A stretch of 64,000 nt of DNA from Halobacteroides halobius DSM 5150 (GCF_000328625.1 NC_019978.1:1488001-1552000); one strand, 5' to 3'; counted from the stretch's first letter, positions 36,974 through 46,270 are shown. The notes: a model not told the origin generated them from the sequence alone. Numbers and translations are program-made.

Positions 36974-38167
36974 TTATTTGCCATACTTTTCTTTTAAATA
37001 ATAAGGCGCAACTATAGAAGTAAAAGAAATATAAATCCCAATTCCTAAACCAAAAAGCCCTAAACTTATAAAAAACCAACAAGTTCTTCGAAAATTTTCC
37101 TTGCTAAATTCAAAAATAGCTCCTAATCTTAATATAGGATAAAGTACAGGTAGTGGAACAATAAATGATAATTTAATTGAACCTTCTATTTCAGCAAAAA
37201 AAGCAACTACTCTAACACTACCAGAATCTCTTGTTCCCATCACTGCTGATGTTTCTGCTTCTACAGTAGCACCCTTCAATCCTAGGCTGAAATTATCACT
37301 TTCATATTTTACTTTGGCAATACTTGTATCTAAATTTGCACCTAAATCTGGTACGTTATCTTTCACTCCATCTTGAGTTACTTGAAAATCAAAGACTTCT
37401 TCAGTTATATTATTATGCTTACTACCAAACCCAGTATCAATTAAAACATCGTTATTATTAATTTTAGTATATTTCTTCATATTCTGTAATGAGTTATTAA
37501 AACTCTTCTTGGCTTTTTTTATTGATTTAGGAATATTATCTATTGACTTTTCTACTGATTTTTTAAGCTTATTATTTTTGCTATTTTGATCATCTGTTAT
37601 CTTTACAAATCTCAGATCTAATACTATATTTTCCTCCATTTGTAGATCTAACGGATCAATATAATTAATCGAATTAGCATTAACGTAAACATACCAATTA
37701 GTCCCGTCCTTGACTGGGTCAACTGTAATCCATCTCATACTCTGTGAATTATAGTGTCTGTAAGCAAAGTTCCAGGTTCCTAACTGATTACTATATCTCT
37801 GGCCAGTAAACCCAAATACATTCTGATTATGAGCACTGTGTTCAAACCAGCCATTATATGGATCACCATAAGCATCGTATTCATAACGTTCAACAGCCTG
37901 TCCATTTCGTCCACTAGTCATTGTTACAGATCCTAGTGCATCCTTGTGATAAAAGTTCAATCCCTTATTAGGATGCTTCGGCCACCAGCCACCGCTTACC
38001 TTTGGCTTTTTGAAGTAATTCATTGCAATTAGTTTACCTTCTGCATAATAATATTCACTAATCTTATTCATTTTTCCTGCATTTATGCGATTGTTTCCAT
38101 TATTTCCTTTTCTTTTAACTTTCATTTCATAGCCTTCAATAATGTTATGGCTCTTTCCATCATACAT
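36974..38167 (-). CDS. Orphan RHS tip 1: core end plus unique beta-rich/membrane C-terminus
   Basis: This 397-residue reading frame starts inside the RHS core (MYDGKSHNII) without a ribosome site. Residues 1-175 are nearly identical to the end of the full RHS core at 49026-55274, up to the NYIDPL hinge. The C-terminal part (about 176-397) is unique: a Lys-rich stretch, a beta-rich segment (SDNFSLGLKGATVEAETS) and two hydrophobic segments near the end (CWFFISLGLFGLGIGIYI). No partner gene follows; the GspK gene is next. Probably a silent donor tip. The frame continues upstream through the core repeat. Confidence 0.75.
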   Translation of the reverse strand: MYDGKSHNIIEGYEMKVKRKGNNGNNRINAGKMNKISEYYYAEGKLIAMNYFKKPKVSGGWWPKHPNKGLNFYHKDALGSVTMTSGRNGQAVERYEYDAYGDPYNGWFEHSAHNQNVFGFTGQRYSNQLGTWNFAYRHYNSQSMRWITVDPVKDGTNWYVYVNANSINYIDPLDLQMEENIVLDLRFVKITDDQNSKNNKLKKSVEKSIDNIPKSIKKAKKSFNNSLQNMKKYTKINNNDVLIDTGFGSKHNNITEEVFDFQVTQDGVKDNVPDLGANLDTSIAKVKYESDNFSLGLKGATVEAETSAVMGTRDSGSVRVVAFFAEIEGSIKLSFIVPLPVLYPILRLGAIFEFSKENFRRTCWFFISLGLFGLGIGIYISFTSIVAPYYLKEKYGK

Positions 38168-38458
38168 ATACCGCTGGGTTTCTTGCCAAGCCCCTTGTAG
38201 AGGATCTACTGTTTTTTCTATCTTTCTGCCTAAAGCATCATACTTATATCTGACTTCTCCTTTAAATGGTCGACCACTGTTAAAGAAGTGAGGGTAGTTG
38301 CTATTATTTCTAGCTCTGACTAATCGATTATTATAGTTATATTCATACTCTGCTGATAAGTCTCCTAGCTGTTCCTTAATTAAGTTACCATTATCATCAT
38401 AGTCATATTTTCTCTGATCGGCTTGGACTAACTGGTTGCTTTGGTTATACTCATAGGT
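38168..38458 (-). repeat. RHS core repeat upstream of tip 1
   Basis: This stretch continues the tip 1 frame upstream and is nearly identical to the full RHS core (AEYEYNYNNRLVRARN, YKYDALGRKIEKTVDP). Identity with the full gene stops at TATAACCAAAGC and a junction sequence shared with tip 2 begins. It supplies homology for recombination. Confidence 0.8.
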
Positions 38459-38743
38459 ACCTATTTTGATCTAATATAAAATAGGACCAACAGTAATTAG
38501 GATACCTCCACTTTTTCTTTTTAGCTTCGACCGTAAAGATATATTCATCATCTAAAATTAATAAATCAGTAGAAATTAGGTCTGGCAAGTCAAGTAATTT
38601 TGTGATATTATAAGTTTGCATTTGCTTGGATTCCTTTCTTTTAATTATTGTAGTTGACTACTTAAATAATTAGAGAAATGATAGCAAATGCATTTTTATT
38701 TTTTAAATTTACATATTTTTCTTCACAACATTAGTCAGAGACC
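38451..38743 (-). mobile_element. ISL3-family remnant (left end and transposase start)
   Basis: An ATG at 38621 after AAAGGAATCCAAGCAA opens a 56-codon frame beginning MQTYNITKLLDLPDLI and continuing DDEYIFTVEAKKKKW, which looks like the start of an ISL3 transposase; it stops at 38451. The stretch 38724-38743 (GGGTCTCTGACTAATGTTGTG on the minus strand is its core) may be the terminal repeat. From about 38494 downward the sequence is instead the junction shared with tip 2, so the IS is cut off there. Confidence 0.55.
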
Positions 38744-38751
38744 CATAATTT

Positions 38752-39105
38752 TTAGCTATATTTTTTATAAGATTTGATATCTAAAAATAAACCAAAAAAA
38801 TAAACCCCTAATAAAATAAACAATGGAATAAATTCAGATACTTCAAATTTTCTCAAAATAATACATTTCATAATTATTTTAGGGAAAATTATAAATAACA
38901 TTATTATCCAAAATATCATAAAATATTTTGCTTTTTTTATTTCATCTATCTTTCTAACTTTTAATAACCACAACCATCCAATTAAATTTAAAATGGTTAT
39001 GAAAATTAATAAATTATTCTTTAAATTTACATAAAATAAAAATAATTGACTAATAATAATCAGCAAAGTTATTATTAAATGTTTTTTAAACCAATTAATG
39101 TTCAT
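38752..39105 (-). CDS. Small membrane protein, candidate immunity for tip 2
   Basis: This 117-residue protein is mostly hydrophobic, with about four membrane segments (LIITLLIIISQLFLFYV, LLIFITILNLIGWLWLL, YFMIFWIIMLFIIFPKI, IPLFILLGVYFFGLFL). It starts after AAGGAGGATTCTC, a strong ribosome site, 92 bases downstream of tip 2. Its position, size and membrane nature suit an immunity protein against a membrane-active toxin. I recognise no family. Confidence 0.6.
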   Translation of the reverse strand: MNINWFKKHLIITLLIIISQLFLFYVNLKNNLLIFITILNLIGWLWLLKVRKIDEIKKAKYFMIFWIIMLFIIFPKIIMKCIILRKFEVSEFIPLFILLGVYFFGLFLDIKSYKKYS

Positions 39106-39128
39106 GAGAATCCTCCTTAAATTATATA

Positions 39129-39157
39129 CAAGGATGCATTTTTTAAATACATCCTTG
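39129..39157 (-). other. Imperfect hairpin between tip 2 and its partner gene
   Basis: Arms CAAGGATG/CATCCTTG enclose a 13-base A/T-rich interior that can pair further (ATTT/AAAT). It sits between the tip 2 stop and the ribosome site of the small membrane gene, as do stronger palindromes in the other units. Confidence 0.55.
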
Positions 39158-39196
39158 CTTTTATCAAGCTTTTTTAATTTTTAATAAAATTCTTTT

Positions 39197-40213
39197 TTAA
39201 ATATCACTCTCGCCCTCTCCCTTTATATCTTCTTGTTTGTTTTTTCTAATATGTTTCTTTAATTTTTTCATTTCCTCTTTTGAAGACATAGCCAAATGTT
39301 TTTTAGCTGCCTTTTTCGCTTCTCTTTGTGGGGTTGTAAATTCGTTGACTGCATAACTAATTGTTCCTACTGTAACTCCTGTTCCTATAATTATTTTACT
39401 CCAGTTCGGACCATTACCGCCGCCATTACCATTATTAAAGAATTTTTTTAGTTTTCTCCCAAAATTCTTATCTAAACTAGTTAATGCGTCATTGTCTGGT
39501 AAAACTTCATCGAGAGCTACCTCATTATCTTTTTGTCTAGAAATATTTTGGATTGTTTTATTTTGCGAATTATTAGCTATTAAATATACACCATAACCAA
39601 CTGTTACTACTGAAGCAATGGTTTCTCCTACAGGAGTCGGTTCAGCTAAAGCAACAGTCCACATTGTTCCAAAAGCTCCTGTAGCATTTCTTCCATCAGG
39701 ATCTATATAATTTACTGGATCACTATAACAATACTGATACCAGTTAGTTCCATCCTTAACTGGATCCTTGGTTATCCAACGCATGCTGTTTGAATTATAG
39801 TGTCTGTAAGCAAAGTTCCAGGTTCCTAACTGATTACTATATCTCTGAGCAGTAAAGCCATAAGGATTTTGATTATGAGCACTGTGTTCAAACCAGCCAT
39901 TATATGGATCTCCATAAGCATCATATTCATAACGCTCAACAGCCTGTCCGTTTCTTCCGGTAGTCATTGTTACTGAACCTAGGGCATCCTGGTGGTAGAA
40001 ATTCAATCCCTTATTAGGATGTTTCGGCCACCAGCCGCCGCTTACCTTTGGCTTCTTGAAGTGATTCATTGCAATTAGTTTATCTTCTGCATAATAATAT
40101 TCACTAATTTTATTCATTTTTCCTGCATTTATGCGATTGTTTCCATTATTTCCTTTTCTTTTAACTTTCATTTCATAGCCTTCAATAATGTTATGGCTCT
40201 TTCCATCGTACAT
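39197..40213 (-). CDS. Orphan RHS tip 2: core end plus pre-toxin and GGGN-linker/hydrophobic tail
   Basis: This 338-residue frame starts inside the RHS core with no ribosome site. Residues 1-174 match the full RHS core up to YIDPDGR. Next comes a segment (TMWTVALAEPTPVGETIASV, about 182-201) almost identical in tip 3, then a variable stretch, a Gly/Asn linker (FNNGNGGGNGPN), a hydrophobic helix (KIIIGTGVTVGTISYAV) and a basic tail. No nuclease or other toxin motif is recognisable. The small membrane gene downstream is its likely immunity partner. Probably a silent donor. Confidence 0.72.
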   Translation of the reverse strand: MYDGKSHNIIEGYEMKVKRKGNNGNNRINAGKMNKISEYYYAEDKLIAMNHFKKPKVSGGWWPKHPNKGLNFYHQDALGSVTMTTGRNGQAVERYEYDAYGDPYNGWFEHSAHNQNPYGFTAQRYSNQLGTWNFAYRHYNSNSMRWITKDPVKDGTNWYQYCYSDPVNYIDPDGRNATGAFGTMWTVALAEPTPVGETIASVVTVGYGVYLIANNSQNKTIQNISRQKDNEVALDEVLPDNDALTSLDKNFGRKLKKFFNNGNGGGNGPNWSKIIIGTGVTVGTISYAVNEFTTPQREAKKAAKKHLAMSSKEEMKKLKKHIRKNKQEDIKGEGESDI

Positions 40214-40541
40214 ATAGCGCTGGGTTTCTTGCCAAGCCCCTTGTAGAGGATCTACTGTTTTTTCTATCTTTCTGCCTAAAGCATCATACTTATATCTAAC
40301 TTCCCCTTTAAACGGTCGCCCGCTGTTGAAGAAGTGAGGGTAGTTGCTGTTATTTCTAGCTCTGACTAATCTATTGTTATAATTGTATTCATATTCGGCT
40401 GATAAGTCTCCTAGCTGTTCCTTAATTAAGTTACCATTGGCATCATAGTCATATTTTCTCTGACCGGCTTGGACTAACTGGTTGCTTTGGTTATACTCAT
40501 AGGTACCTATTTTGATCTAATATAAAATAGGACCAACAGTG
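40214..40541 (-). repeat. RHS core repeat and junction upstream of tip 2
   Basis: Bases 40214-40497 continue the tip 2 frame and match the full RHS core. At 40501-40540 a junction sequence begins that is identical to the one upstream of tip 1 (38455-38494). It contains an in-frame TAG, so translation cannot enter from further upstream. The outer end runs into the terminator hairpin of the TPR gene. Confidence 0.78.
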
Positions 40542-40551
40542 AAGTTGGCCC
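40530..40551 (-). terminator. Terminator-like hairpin after the first TPR gene
   Basis: On the minus strand GGGCCAAC and GTTGGTCC (one G-U pair) enclose a 6-base loop, 8 bases past the stop, followed by TATTTTATATT. Half of this hairpin is also present next to tip 1. Confidence 0.6.
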
Positions 40552-40559
40552 TTGCATTG

Positions 40560-41894
40560 CTAATTTAAGTTTCCCTCTAATATTTCTTTAATTTTATTCT
40601 TTTTTAAATTTACTCCTTCCCAATTATATAAGTCTATAAACTCAGAATCATCATAATCAATTTCTTTATATATTTCTCTAGCCTCTTTATAATTTTCTTG
40701 TTTAAGTTCCCACATTATTTTCCAATAATATGTAGTTTTAGTTTTTGGAAATTTATTTTTCAGCTCACTAAAATAATCTTTAAATTCTTTTTTATCATTA
40801 AGTTGAAATTTAAAATAAAGAAGTGAATTATAAATTCCTAATAACTTTTGATTATTCCGATTTTCACACTTTTTCTCAAAAAAATTTTCTGCTTTTTTCT
40901 TAATATCAGTATTTATCTCATCTGACCAGTGATAAACTAAACAAAGGTCTGATCGTTCTTTTAGCCCTCTTAATAAATATTTTTTACCTTTTTTAAATTC
41001 CTTTACTCTAAAATGAAGTTCTGCTAAATAAAATAAAGAATCAATATATCTTTCATCACTTTTAGAGACTGTTTTTTTAAATTCTTTTGTATATTCAATA
41101 GATTTTTGATACTTTTTTTGAATACAAAATAATCTACTAATTTCCCATAAAGCAACTAAATAACCTTCTTCTTGAGTTTTATCAATCTCATCAAACTTTT
41201 CATCTAATGTGTTAAACCAATCATACCCTTTCAAATAATAATCTAATGCTGTTTCAATTTCTTCTATTTCATCATAAGCCTCTCCCAAAGCTACATAACA
41301 ATAAGCTGAACTATTTTCTACTAATAAGCAAGTTTTCAATTCTTTTATTGCTTTTTTTACTTTTTCTTTCTCTAAATATATTGTTCCCTTATAATAATAA
41401 GTCTTAAAATTATCCGGATCAAAAATTTGAGCCTTATTTAAATATCTTAACGCTAATCCATATTTAGCCTCATTATAATAACCCACTCCCATTTTATAAA
41501 TTCTTTCTGAATATTTATTTAATAAATTTATAATAAAATCTACAATTTTAAATCCTAAAATCCAGGAATTTATAAATACAATTATTATTAAAGTAACAAT
41601 CTCTAATATATTTCCTAATCCAAATTTTACTCTAATAAAACTAGTAAACAATATTGATAATGAAATAGCCAGTCCTATGAAAAACTTTTCTACTAAATCA
41701 TAAAGTAAATTATTAATACTTAATATCCCAAAACTACTACACCAAACGTATTTTAAAAAAGGAATTAAAATAAGAAAAATGAATGGATAAATGGGACCCC
41801 AAACTCTCGTTGTATACCATAAAAAAACTATTACAGCTAAACTAGACAAATAAGCAATTAAATTAATTATTAACTTTTTATACTTATGTTTCAA
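40560..41894 (-). CDS. Membrane-TPR protein, candidate immunity for tip 3
   Basis: This 444-residue protein has four N-terminal membrane helices (about residues 8-125) and a long C-terminal series of TPR-like helix pairs, for example GLALRYLNKAQIFDPDNFKT and YCYVALGEAYDEIEEIETAL. It is clearly paralogous to the protein at 47591-48922 in layout, repeat positions and C-terminal end (YNWEGVNLKKNKIKEIL against YGWEEIDLNKEEVEQIL). It starts at TTG, 7 bases after AGGAGG. Both paralogues directly follow an RHS tip with a Gly/Asn linker and hydrophobic tail. An immunity role is inferred from this arrangement. Confidence 0.68.
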   Translation of the reverse strand: MKHKYKKLIINLIAYLSSLAVIVFLWYTTRVWGPIYPFIFLILIPFLKYVWCSSFGILSINNLLYDLVEKFFIGLAISLSILFTSFIRVKFGLGNILEIVTLIIIVFINSWILGFKIVDFIINLLNKYSERIYKMGVGYYNEAKYGLALRYLNKAQIFDPDNFKTYYYKGTIYLEKEKVKKAIKELKTCLLVENSSAYCYVALGEAYDEIEEIETALDYYLKGYDWFNTLDEKFDEIDKTQEEGYLVALWEISRLFCIQKKYQKSIEYTKEFKKTVSKSDERYIDSLFYLAELHFRVKEFKKGKKYLLRGLKERSDLCLVYHWSDEINTDIKKKAENFFEKKCENRNNQKLLGIYNSLLYFKFQLNDKKEFKDYFSELKNKFPKTKTTYYWKIMWELKQENYKEAREIYKEIDYDDSEFIDLYNWEGVNLKKNKIKEILEGNLN

Positions 41895-41925
41895 AATTTT
41901 CCTCCTTTTTTATAAAAATTATAAT

Positions 41926-41954
41926 CCGGATATGCTAATAATTAGCATATCCGG
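41926..41954. terminator. Perfect palindrome between tip 3 and its TPR partner
   Basis: Perfect 14-base arms CCGGATATGCTAAT/ATTAGCATATCCGG with a 1-base loop lie 20 bases past the tip 3 stop and about 20 bases before the TPR ribosome site. It may stop or attenuate transcription into the partner. Confidence 0.75.
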
Positions 41955-41974
41955 TGGGAACAGAATTTAAATTT

Positions 41975-43051
41975 TTATTTATTAGAAGATGACTCATCTT
42001 TAATTTGAGATTGTTGCATTTGAGGATGAGTAACATGATTTTGAGGATCAGGTTTATTATTTAGCTTTTCTAATTCTTTTTGACCCTTTATACAACCTTT
42101 AGTACCAAGTGTAATACCAACCACAGTACTTGTTCCAATTGCAACAGTCTTTTTAGCAATTTCCTTTAAATTTGGTCCATCATTATTATTATTACCTGAA
42201 CCTCCTCCCTTTTTAACATAATCAATCAAATTTTTAACCCCTTTTTCTTCACCCTGACCAGTAATTGTTCCATCTTCAGTCTTTCCTGGATTTACATTTT
42301 CTTTATCCGAAACATCTCTTAAATTATCTAAATTACTCTCTGGTAAAGGTTTATTCATTTTGTGTTTTTCATTTTCATCCAATCCTTTAGCTTTCTGCAT
42401 TTGGGAACTATTAGCTATTGAATATACACCATAACCAACTGTTACTACTGAAGCAATGGTTTCTCCTACAGGAGTCGGTTCAGCTAAAGCAACAGTCCAC
42501 ATTGTTCCAAAAGCTCCTGTAGCACTTCTCCCATCAGGATCTACTAAATTAACCGGATCAGCATTAACGTAAACATACCAATTAGTCCCGTCTTTGACTG
42601 GGTCAACTGTCATCCATCTCATACTCTGTGAATTATAGTGTCTATAAGCAAAATTCCAGGTTCCTAACTGATTACTATATCTCTGACCAGTAAAGCCATA
42701 AGGGTTCTGATTGTGAGCACTGTGTTCAAACCAGCCATTATATGGATCTCCATAAGCATCGTATTCATAACGCTCAACAGCCTGTCCATTTCGTCCAGTA
42801 GTCATTGTTACAGAACTTAGTGCATCCTTGTGATAAAAGTTCAATCCCTTATTAGGATGCTTCGGCCACCAGCCACCGCTTACCTTTGGCTTTTTGAAGT
42901 AATTCATTGCAATTAGTTTACCTTCTGCATAATAATATTCACTAATTTTATTTATTTTTCCTGCATTTATGCAATTGTTTCCATTATTTCCTTTTCTTTT
43001 AACTTTCATTTCATAGCCTTCAATAATGTTGTGGCTCTTTCCATCGTACAT
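41975..43051 (-). CDS. Orphan RHS tip 3: core end plus pre-toxin and GGGN-linker/hydrophobic tail
   Basis: This 358-residue frame starts in the RHS core without a ribosome site. Residues 1-175 match the full core (to NLVDPDGR). The following pre-toxin segment (TMWTVALAEPTPVGETIASV) is almost identical to tip 2, and the tail then diverges: an acidic variable stretch, ITGQGEEKG, a Gly/Asn linker (KKGGGSGNNNNDGPN), a hydrophobic helix (KKTVAIGTSTVVGITLGTKG) and a polar end. ITGQGEEKG and the linker recall the main RHS tip (VTGQDEEKG). The membrane-TPR gene follows. Confidence 0.73.
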   Translation of the reverse strand: MYDGKSHNIIEGYEMKVKRKGNNGNNCINAGKINKISEYYYAEGKLIAMNYFKKPKVSGGWWPKHPNKGLNFYHKDALSSVTMTTGRNGQAVERYEYDAYGDPYNGWFEHSAHNQNPYGFTGQRYSNQLGTWNFAYRHYNSQSMRWMTVDPVKDGTNWYVYVNADPVNLVDPDGRSATGAFGTMWTVALAEPTPVGETIASVVTVGYGVYSIANSSQMQKAKGLDENEKHKMNKPLPESNLDNLRDVSDKENVNPGKTEDGTITGQGEEKGVKNLIDYVKKGGGSGNNNNDGPNLKEIAKKTVAIGTSTVVGITLGTKGCIKGQKELEKLNNKPDPQNHVTHPQMQQSQIKDESSSNK

Positions 43052-43873
43052 ATACCGCTGAGTTTCTTGCCAAGCCCCTTGTAGAGGATCTACTGTTTGT
43101 TCTATCTTTCTACCTAAAGCATCATACTTATATCTGACTTCACCTTTAAACGGTCGCCTGCTGTTGAAGAAGTGAGGGTAGTTACTGTTATTTCTAGCTC
43201 TGACTAATCGATTATTATAGTTGTACTCATACTCTGCTGATAAGTCTCCTAGCTGTTCCTTAATTAAGTTACCATTATCATCATAGTCATATTTTCTCTG
43301 ACCGGCTTGGACTAACTGGTTACTTTAGTTATAGGCGTAGGTGATTTGGCCCCAGCCATTTTGTTTAACTACTACATTGCCTGCTGGGTCATAGCTGAAT
43401 TCTTCTGTCCAGTAACCACTATTCAGTGGATCAATATTAAAAGAACCGCCTTTTGCAACCTTATCATATAAGCTATCAATTTTATTTTCTTGCTCCATAC
43501 TGACATCTAATTCTGTTACAAATGGTAGTGCGTTTTCTCCTTAATCTAATCTTAAGGTTCCTTCTCCGCCGGAGCTGCTGCCTAGAGAGTCTAAATTATT
43601 TTCTAGTTGCTCTCGTAAATTACTTTCTTCACTCCATATCATATCATGATTAAAGTTCAACTGATAATCAGTCGGATCGCCAACTTTTGAAAGCAATCCA
43701 AAGTGATTTCTTTCCTTAAGGTCAGCTAATTTCTTCTTATCTCTAAATGGATACTTTACTTTCTTTAGTCGACCTACTGGATCATACTGATAAGCTTGTA
43801 ATTCTCCACTTCCTTCTATTTGGAATTTCCGTTGGCCGTTATTATTATAAAAATATCTATAAGATTCAAAGAA
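43052..43873 (-). pseudogene. Decayed RHS core upstream of tip 3
   Basis: This is the longest core copy, continuing the tip 3 frame and matching the full RHS gene from about its residue 1433 on. Two in-frame TAA codons (43325-43327 and 43541-43543) replace CAA in the intact copy, so it cannot be translated through. Homology ends near 43873 at the TTGAATCT stretch. Confidence 0.82.
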
Positions 43874-44013
43874 TTCTTAACCAATATTGTGTTCTGTCCA
43901 ATGGACAATACATTTTACTTTAGTTCGAAGATATAATTGTATTTTATTCCATTTTATTACTATTTATTTTTTTCTACAATATCTCTTTATTATTTCTTAA
44001 ATACACTTTAATT
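43874..44013. other. AT-rich spacer between the tip 3 core and the PH-domain gene
   Basis: I see no gene, repeat end or clear promoter here; it marks the outer breakpoint of the tip 3 copy. Confidence 0.5.
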
Positions 44014-44586
44014 CTACGAATCATTGAATTCTTTTATAAAATCCACAATTTCTTTTGCATTTTTTATATCTTTTAAGAATAAGAATTCATTATTAATTGG
44101 AACTAAAAAATCAATTCCAAATATAATACGACTTGACTCCATAAAAGATAATTCATTTCCTAATTTTATACTACCAATTCCATTAGATGCTATATTTTTA
44201 CTGGCAATTTTAATATCGCTAATATTAGCAACTTGTATAATCTCATTTCTCAATCCTTTTATTATAATAATAATTCTTTTATCTGTTACAATATATTGTG
44301 TATTTCTTTTTTTAATAATTCTATAAATCAATCTACCCAAACTAAAATAAAAACCTACACATAAAAAATACCCACCGCCGAAAAATGTGATTAATTTAAT
44401 AATAATCCACATTTCACCTCGGATTGTAAAAAAGTAAATAACTAAACCTCCAAGAATAAAAATGATTATACCAACAATTATCATAAATATATTTATCAAA
44501 ATATAAAAAATATTTAAATTTTTTATAGTAAATTGTGGTTTCTCAGACCACATAATCTCCTCATTCTTATTTAATATAGAGTGCAT
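44014..44586 (-). CDS. Bacterial PH-domain (bPH2-like) membrane protein
   Basis: This 190-residue protein has two N-terminal hydrophobic segments (about 28-52 and 60-82) followed by a PH-like domain with NTQYIVTDKRIIIIIKG and ISDIKIASKNIASNGIGSI, as in bPH2/YdbT-like proteins. The N-terminal ILNKNEEIMWSEKP is also typical. It is paralogous to the split gene at 44661-46693. It starts about 10 bases after AAAGGAG. It lies downstream of orphan tip 4 and may be one of its partners, or a genome-typical envelope protein carried along. Confidence 0.72.
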   Translation of the reverse strand: MHSILNKNEEIMWSEKPQFTIKNLNIFYILINIFMIIVGIIIFILGGLVIYFFTIRGEMWIIIKLITFFGGGYFLCVGFYFSLGRLIYRIIKKRNTQYIVTDKRIIIIIKGLRNEIIQVANISDIKIASKNIASNGIGSIKLGNELSFMESSRIIFGIDFLVPINNEFLFLKDIKNAKEIVDFIKEFNDS

Positions 44587-44660
44587 TATAATAAAATTTC
44601 TCCTTTCATTTAATTTTATAGCTGAATAATAAAATAATCATATAGAATCCTTAAATTAAT

Positions 44661-44895
44661 TCAATCGTTAGTATCCTTATTATTCTCTATGATTTCAAAT
44701 ATATTTTCAATTGGTTCAATATTATAAAACACAATCGAAGGATTCTCTTTATACACATCGCCAAATTTATAAAAAAAATCAAACCCAGTATATATATATA
44801 AAGAACACAAATCTACATCTATAAAATCTGAACTTTCAAATCTTATAGTCATTTTACCATTAGAATGCATAATTCTACTTAACCCATCTATATAG
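44661..44895 (-). pseudogene. 3' half of an IS-split PH-domain gene
   Basis: Reading on from the IS edge, GYIDGLSRIMHSNGKMTIRF continues the PH-like domain interrupted at 46279, in the position of IASNGIGSIKLG in the intact paralogue at 44014-44586. It ends FEIIENNKDTND. On its own this piece lacks the domain start and a ribosome site, so I treat it as the lost C-terminal half. Confidence 0.78.
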
Positions 44896-44967
44896 CCCCC
44901 TAACTGACTTGTAGAAATCGTTTGTTAGTAGTATAATGGAAATAATTTAAAATTAGGGGGACTAAAA

Positions 44968-45279
44968 ATGCCTAGAACAAAGTATTCTGACGAACTTAAA
45001 AAGCAAGTGGTAGAAGAATGCAGACAGATAGATAATATTTCTTTAGTAGCTCGGCGCCATGAAATTTCTAAAAGCACTGTTTATGCTTGGGTTAAAAAAG
45101 CTCGTAAGACAGGTTCTGTTAACTCATTACCAAAGGATCAAAAGAAAAAGCTCAAAGAAACTTCTAAAAGATTAGAGAAAGTAAGTTCTGAAAATGATCA
45201 GCTAAAGAAATTACTTGCTGAAAAAGAACTAGAATTAGCTATTTTAAGAGATTTAAGAGATCAATCAAACCCGCAGTAA
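44968..45279 (+). CDS. IS3-family transposase OrfA
   Basis: This 103-residue protein has an N-terminal helix-turn-helix (YSDELKKQVVEECRQ...LVARRHEISKSTVYAWVKK) and a C-terminal leucine-zipper-like stretch (EKVSSENDQLKKLLAEKELE), the usual OrfA layout. It binds the IS ends. The ribosome site is TAGGGGGACTAAAA. The orfB frame is -1 relative to it and is open across the overlap, so an OrfAB fusion by -1 frameshifting is possible, as in other IS3 elements; I did not pin down the slip site. Confidence 0.9.
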   Translation: MPRTKYSDELKKQVVEECRQIDNISLVARRHEISKSTVYAWVKKARKTGSVNSLPKDQKKKLKETSKRLEKVSSENDQLKKLLAEKELELAILRDLRDQSNPQ

Positions 45280-45287
45280 CCGACAGA

Positions 45288-46223
45288 GTGAAGGTTGCAA
45301 TAAAGTGGATAAAGAAAGGTTACAAGATAGCTACAGTTTTAGACTTTGTCGGTTTATCAGAATCCACTTATTATTATAATATTAATCATAATAGCGAAGA
45401 TGATAATAGCTCAAATAATCCTAATGGTAGACCTATCCCTGGCTATTCTTATAGCTATGCTGGTGAAAAAGTCTCAGATGAACAGATAAAAGAATGGTTA
45501 TTAGAATTAGTTGCAGGTGATGGTTTTCCTTATGGTTATAAGAAATTAACTACTTGTCTAAAGGAAGATTATATGCTTAAAATCAACCATAAAAAGGTAT
45601 ATAGATTGTGCAAAGAGCTTGATATATTAAGACCTCAAAGAAAGATAAAGAATCGTCACCCTAGAAGGTTAGCTAAGAGAGACGAGATTAGTAATTCTAA
45701 TCAACTTTGGGAGATGGATCTTAAATATGGTTATATCACTGGAACAGATCAATTCTTCTTTCAGTTATCAGTAATAGATGTCTTTGATAGGTCAATAATT
45801 GACTACCATTTAGGTTTAAGTTGTAAAGCTGAAGATGCCTGCAGAGTATTAAAAAAGGCTCTTGCTAAAAGAGAATTAACTAAAGGTATGGATTTACCTG
45901 TTATAAGAACAGATAATGGTCCACAGTTTACATCTAAACTCTTTGGTAGTACTTGTCAATCTCTAGGCATGAAGCATCAAAAAATACCAGTAAAAACTCC
46001 GAATATGAATGCTCATATTGAATCATTCCACTCTATATTAGAAGATGAATGTTATAGTCGTAATGAATTTCAAAGTTATATAGAGGTCTATGAGATTGTT
46101 AGTGAGTATATGAGATATTATAATAACAGGCGTAGACATGGTAGTTTAAATAACCAAGCTCCAACTCAATATTATCGAGCTGTTAAAGATAAAAAGATTA
46201 AGCCTGAAGTCTTTATTGCATAA
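45288..46223 (+). CDS. IS3-family transposase OrfB (DDE integrase domain)
   Basis: This 311-residue protein has an HTH_21-like region (FPYGYKKLTTCLKEDYML) and an rve DDE core: first Asp in LWEMDLKYGYI, second Asp in VIRTDNGPQFTS and Glu in MNAHIESFHSILEDE. The end RRRHGSLNNQAPTQYY is typical. The listed start is a GTG; the frame is open further upstream into orfA, so the real product is probably made as a frameshift fusion. All catalytic residues are present. Confidence 0.92.
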   Translation: MKVAIKWIKKGYKIATVLDFVGLSESTYYYNINHNSEDDNSSNNPNGRPIPGYSYSYAGEKVSDEQIKEWLLELVAGDGFPYGYKKLTTCLKEDYMLKINHKKVYRLCKELDILRPQRKIKNRHPRRLAKRDEISNSNQLWEMDLKYGYITGTDQFFFQLSVIDVFDRSIIDYHLGLSCKAEDACRVLKKALAKRELTKGMDLPVIRTDNGPQFTSKLFGSTCQSLGMKHQKIPVKTPNMNAHIESFHSILEDECYSRNEFQSYIEVYEIVSEYMRYYNNRRRHGSLNNQAPTQYYRAVKDKKIKPEVFIA

Positions 46224-46270
46224 AATAAGAAGTTACGAATGATTGAGTATGATATAGATTTTCTCCAATA

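Noticed and set aside
38168-38458. An independent short gene upstream of tip 1
   Set aside because: It is the same frame as tip 1 and matches the RHS core; it is a partial copy.
44661-44870. A separate 69-residue gene
   Set aside because: Its first Met is internal to the PH-domain sequence that continues from the other side of the IS3 element.
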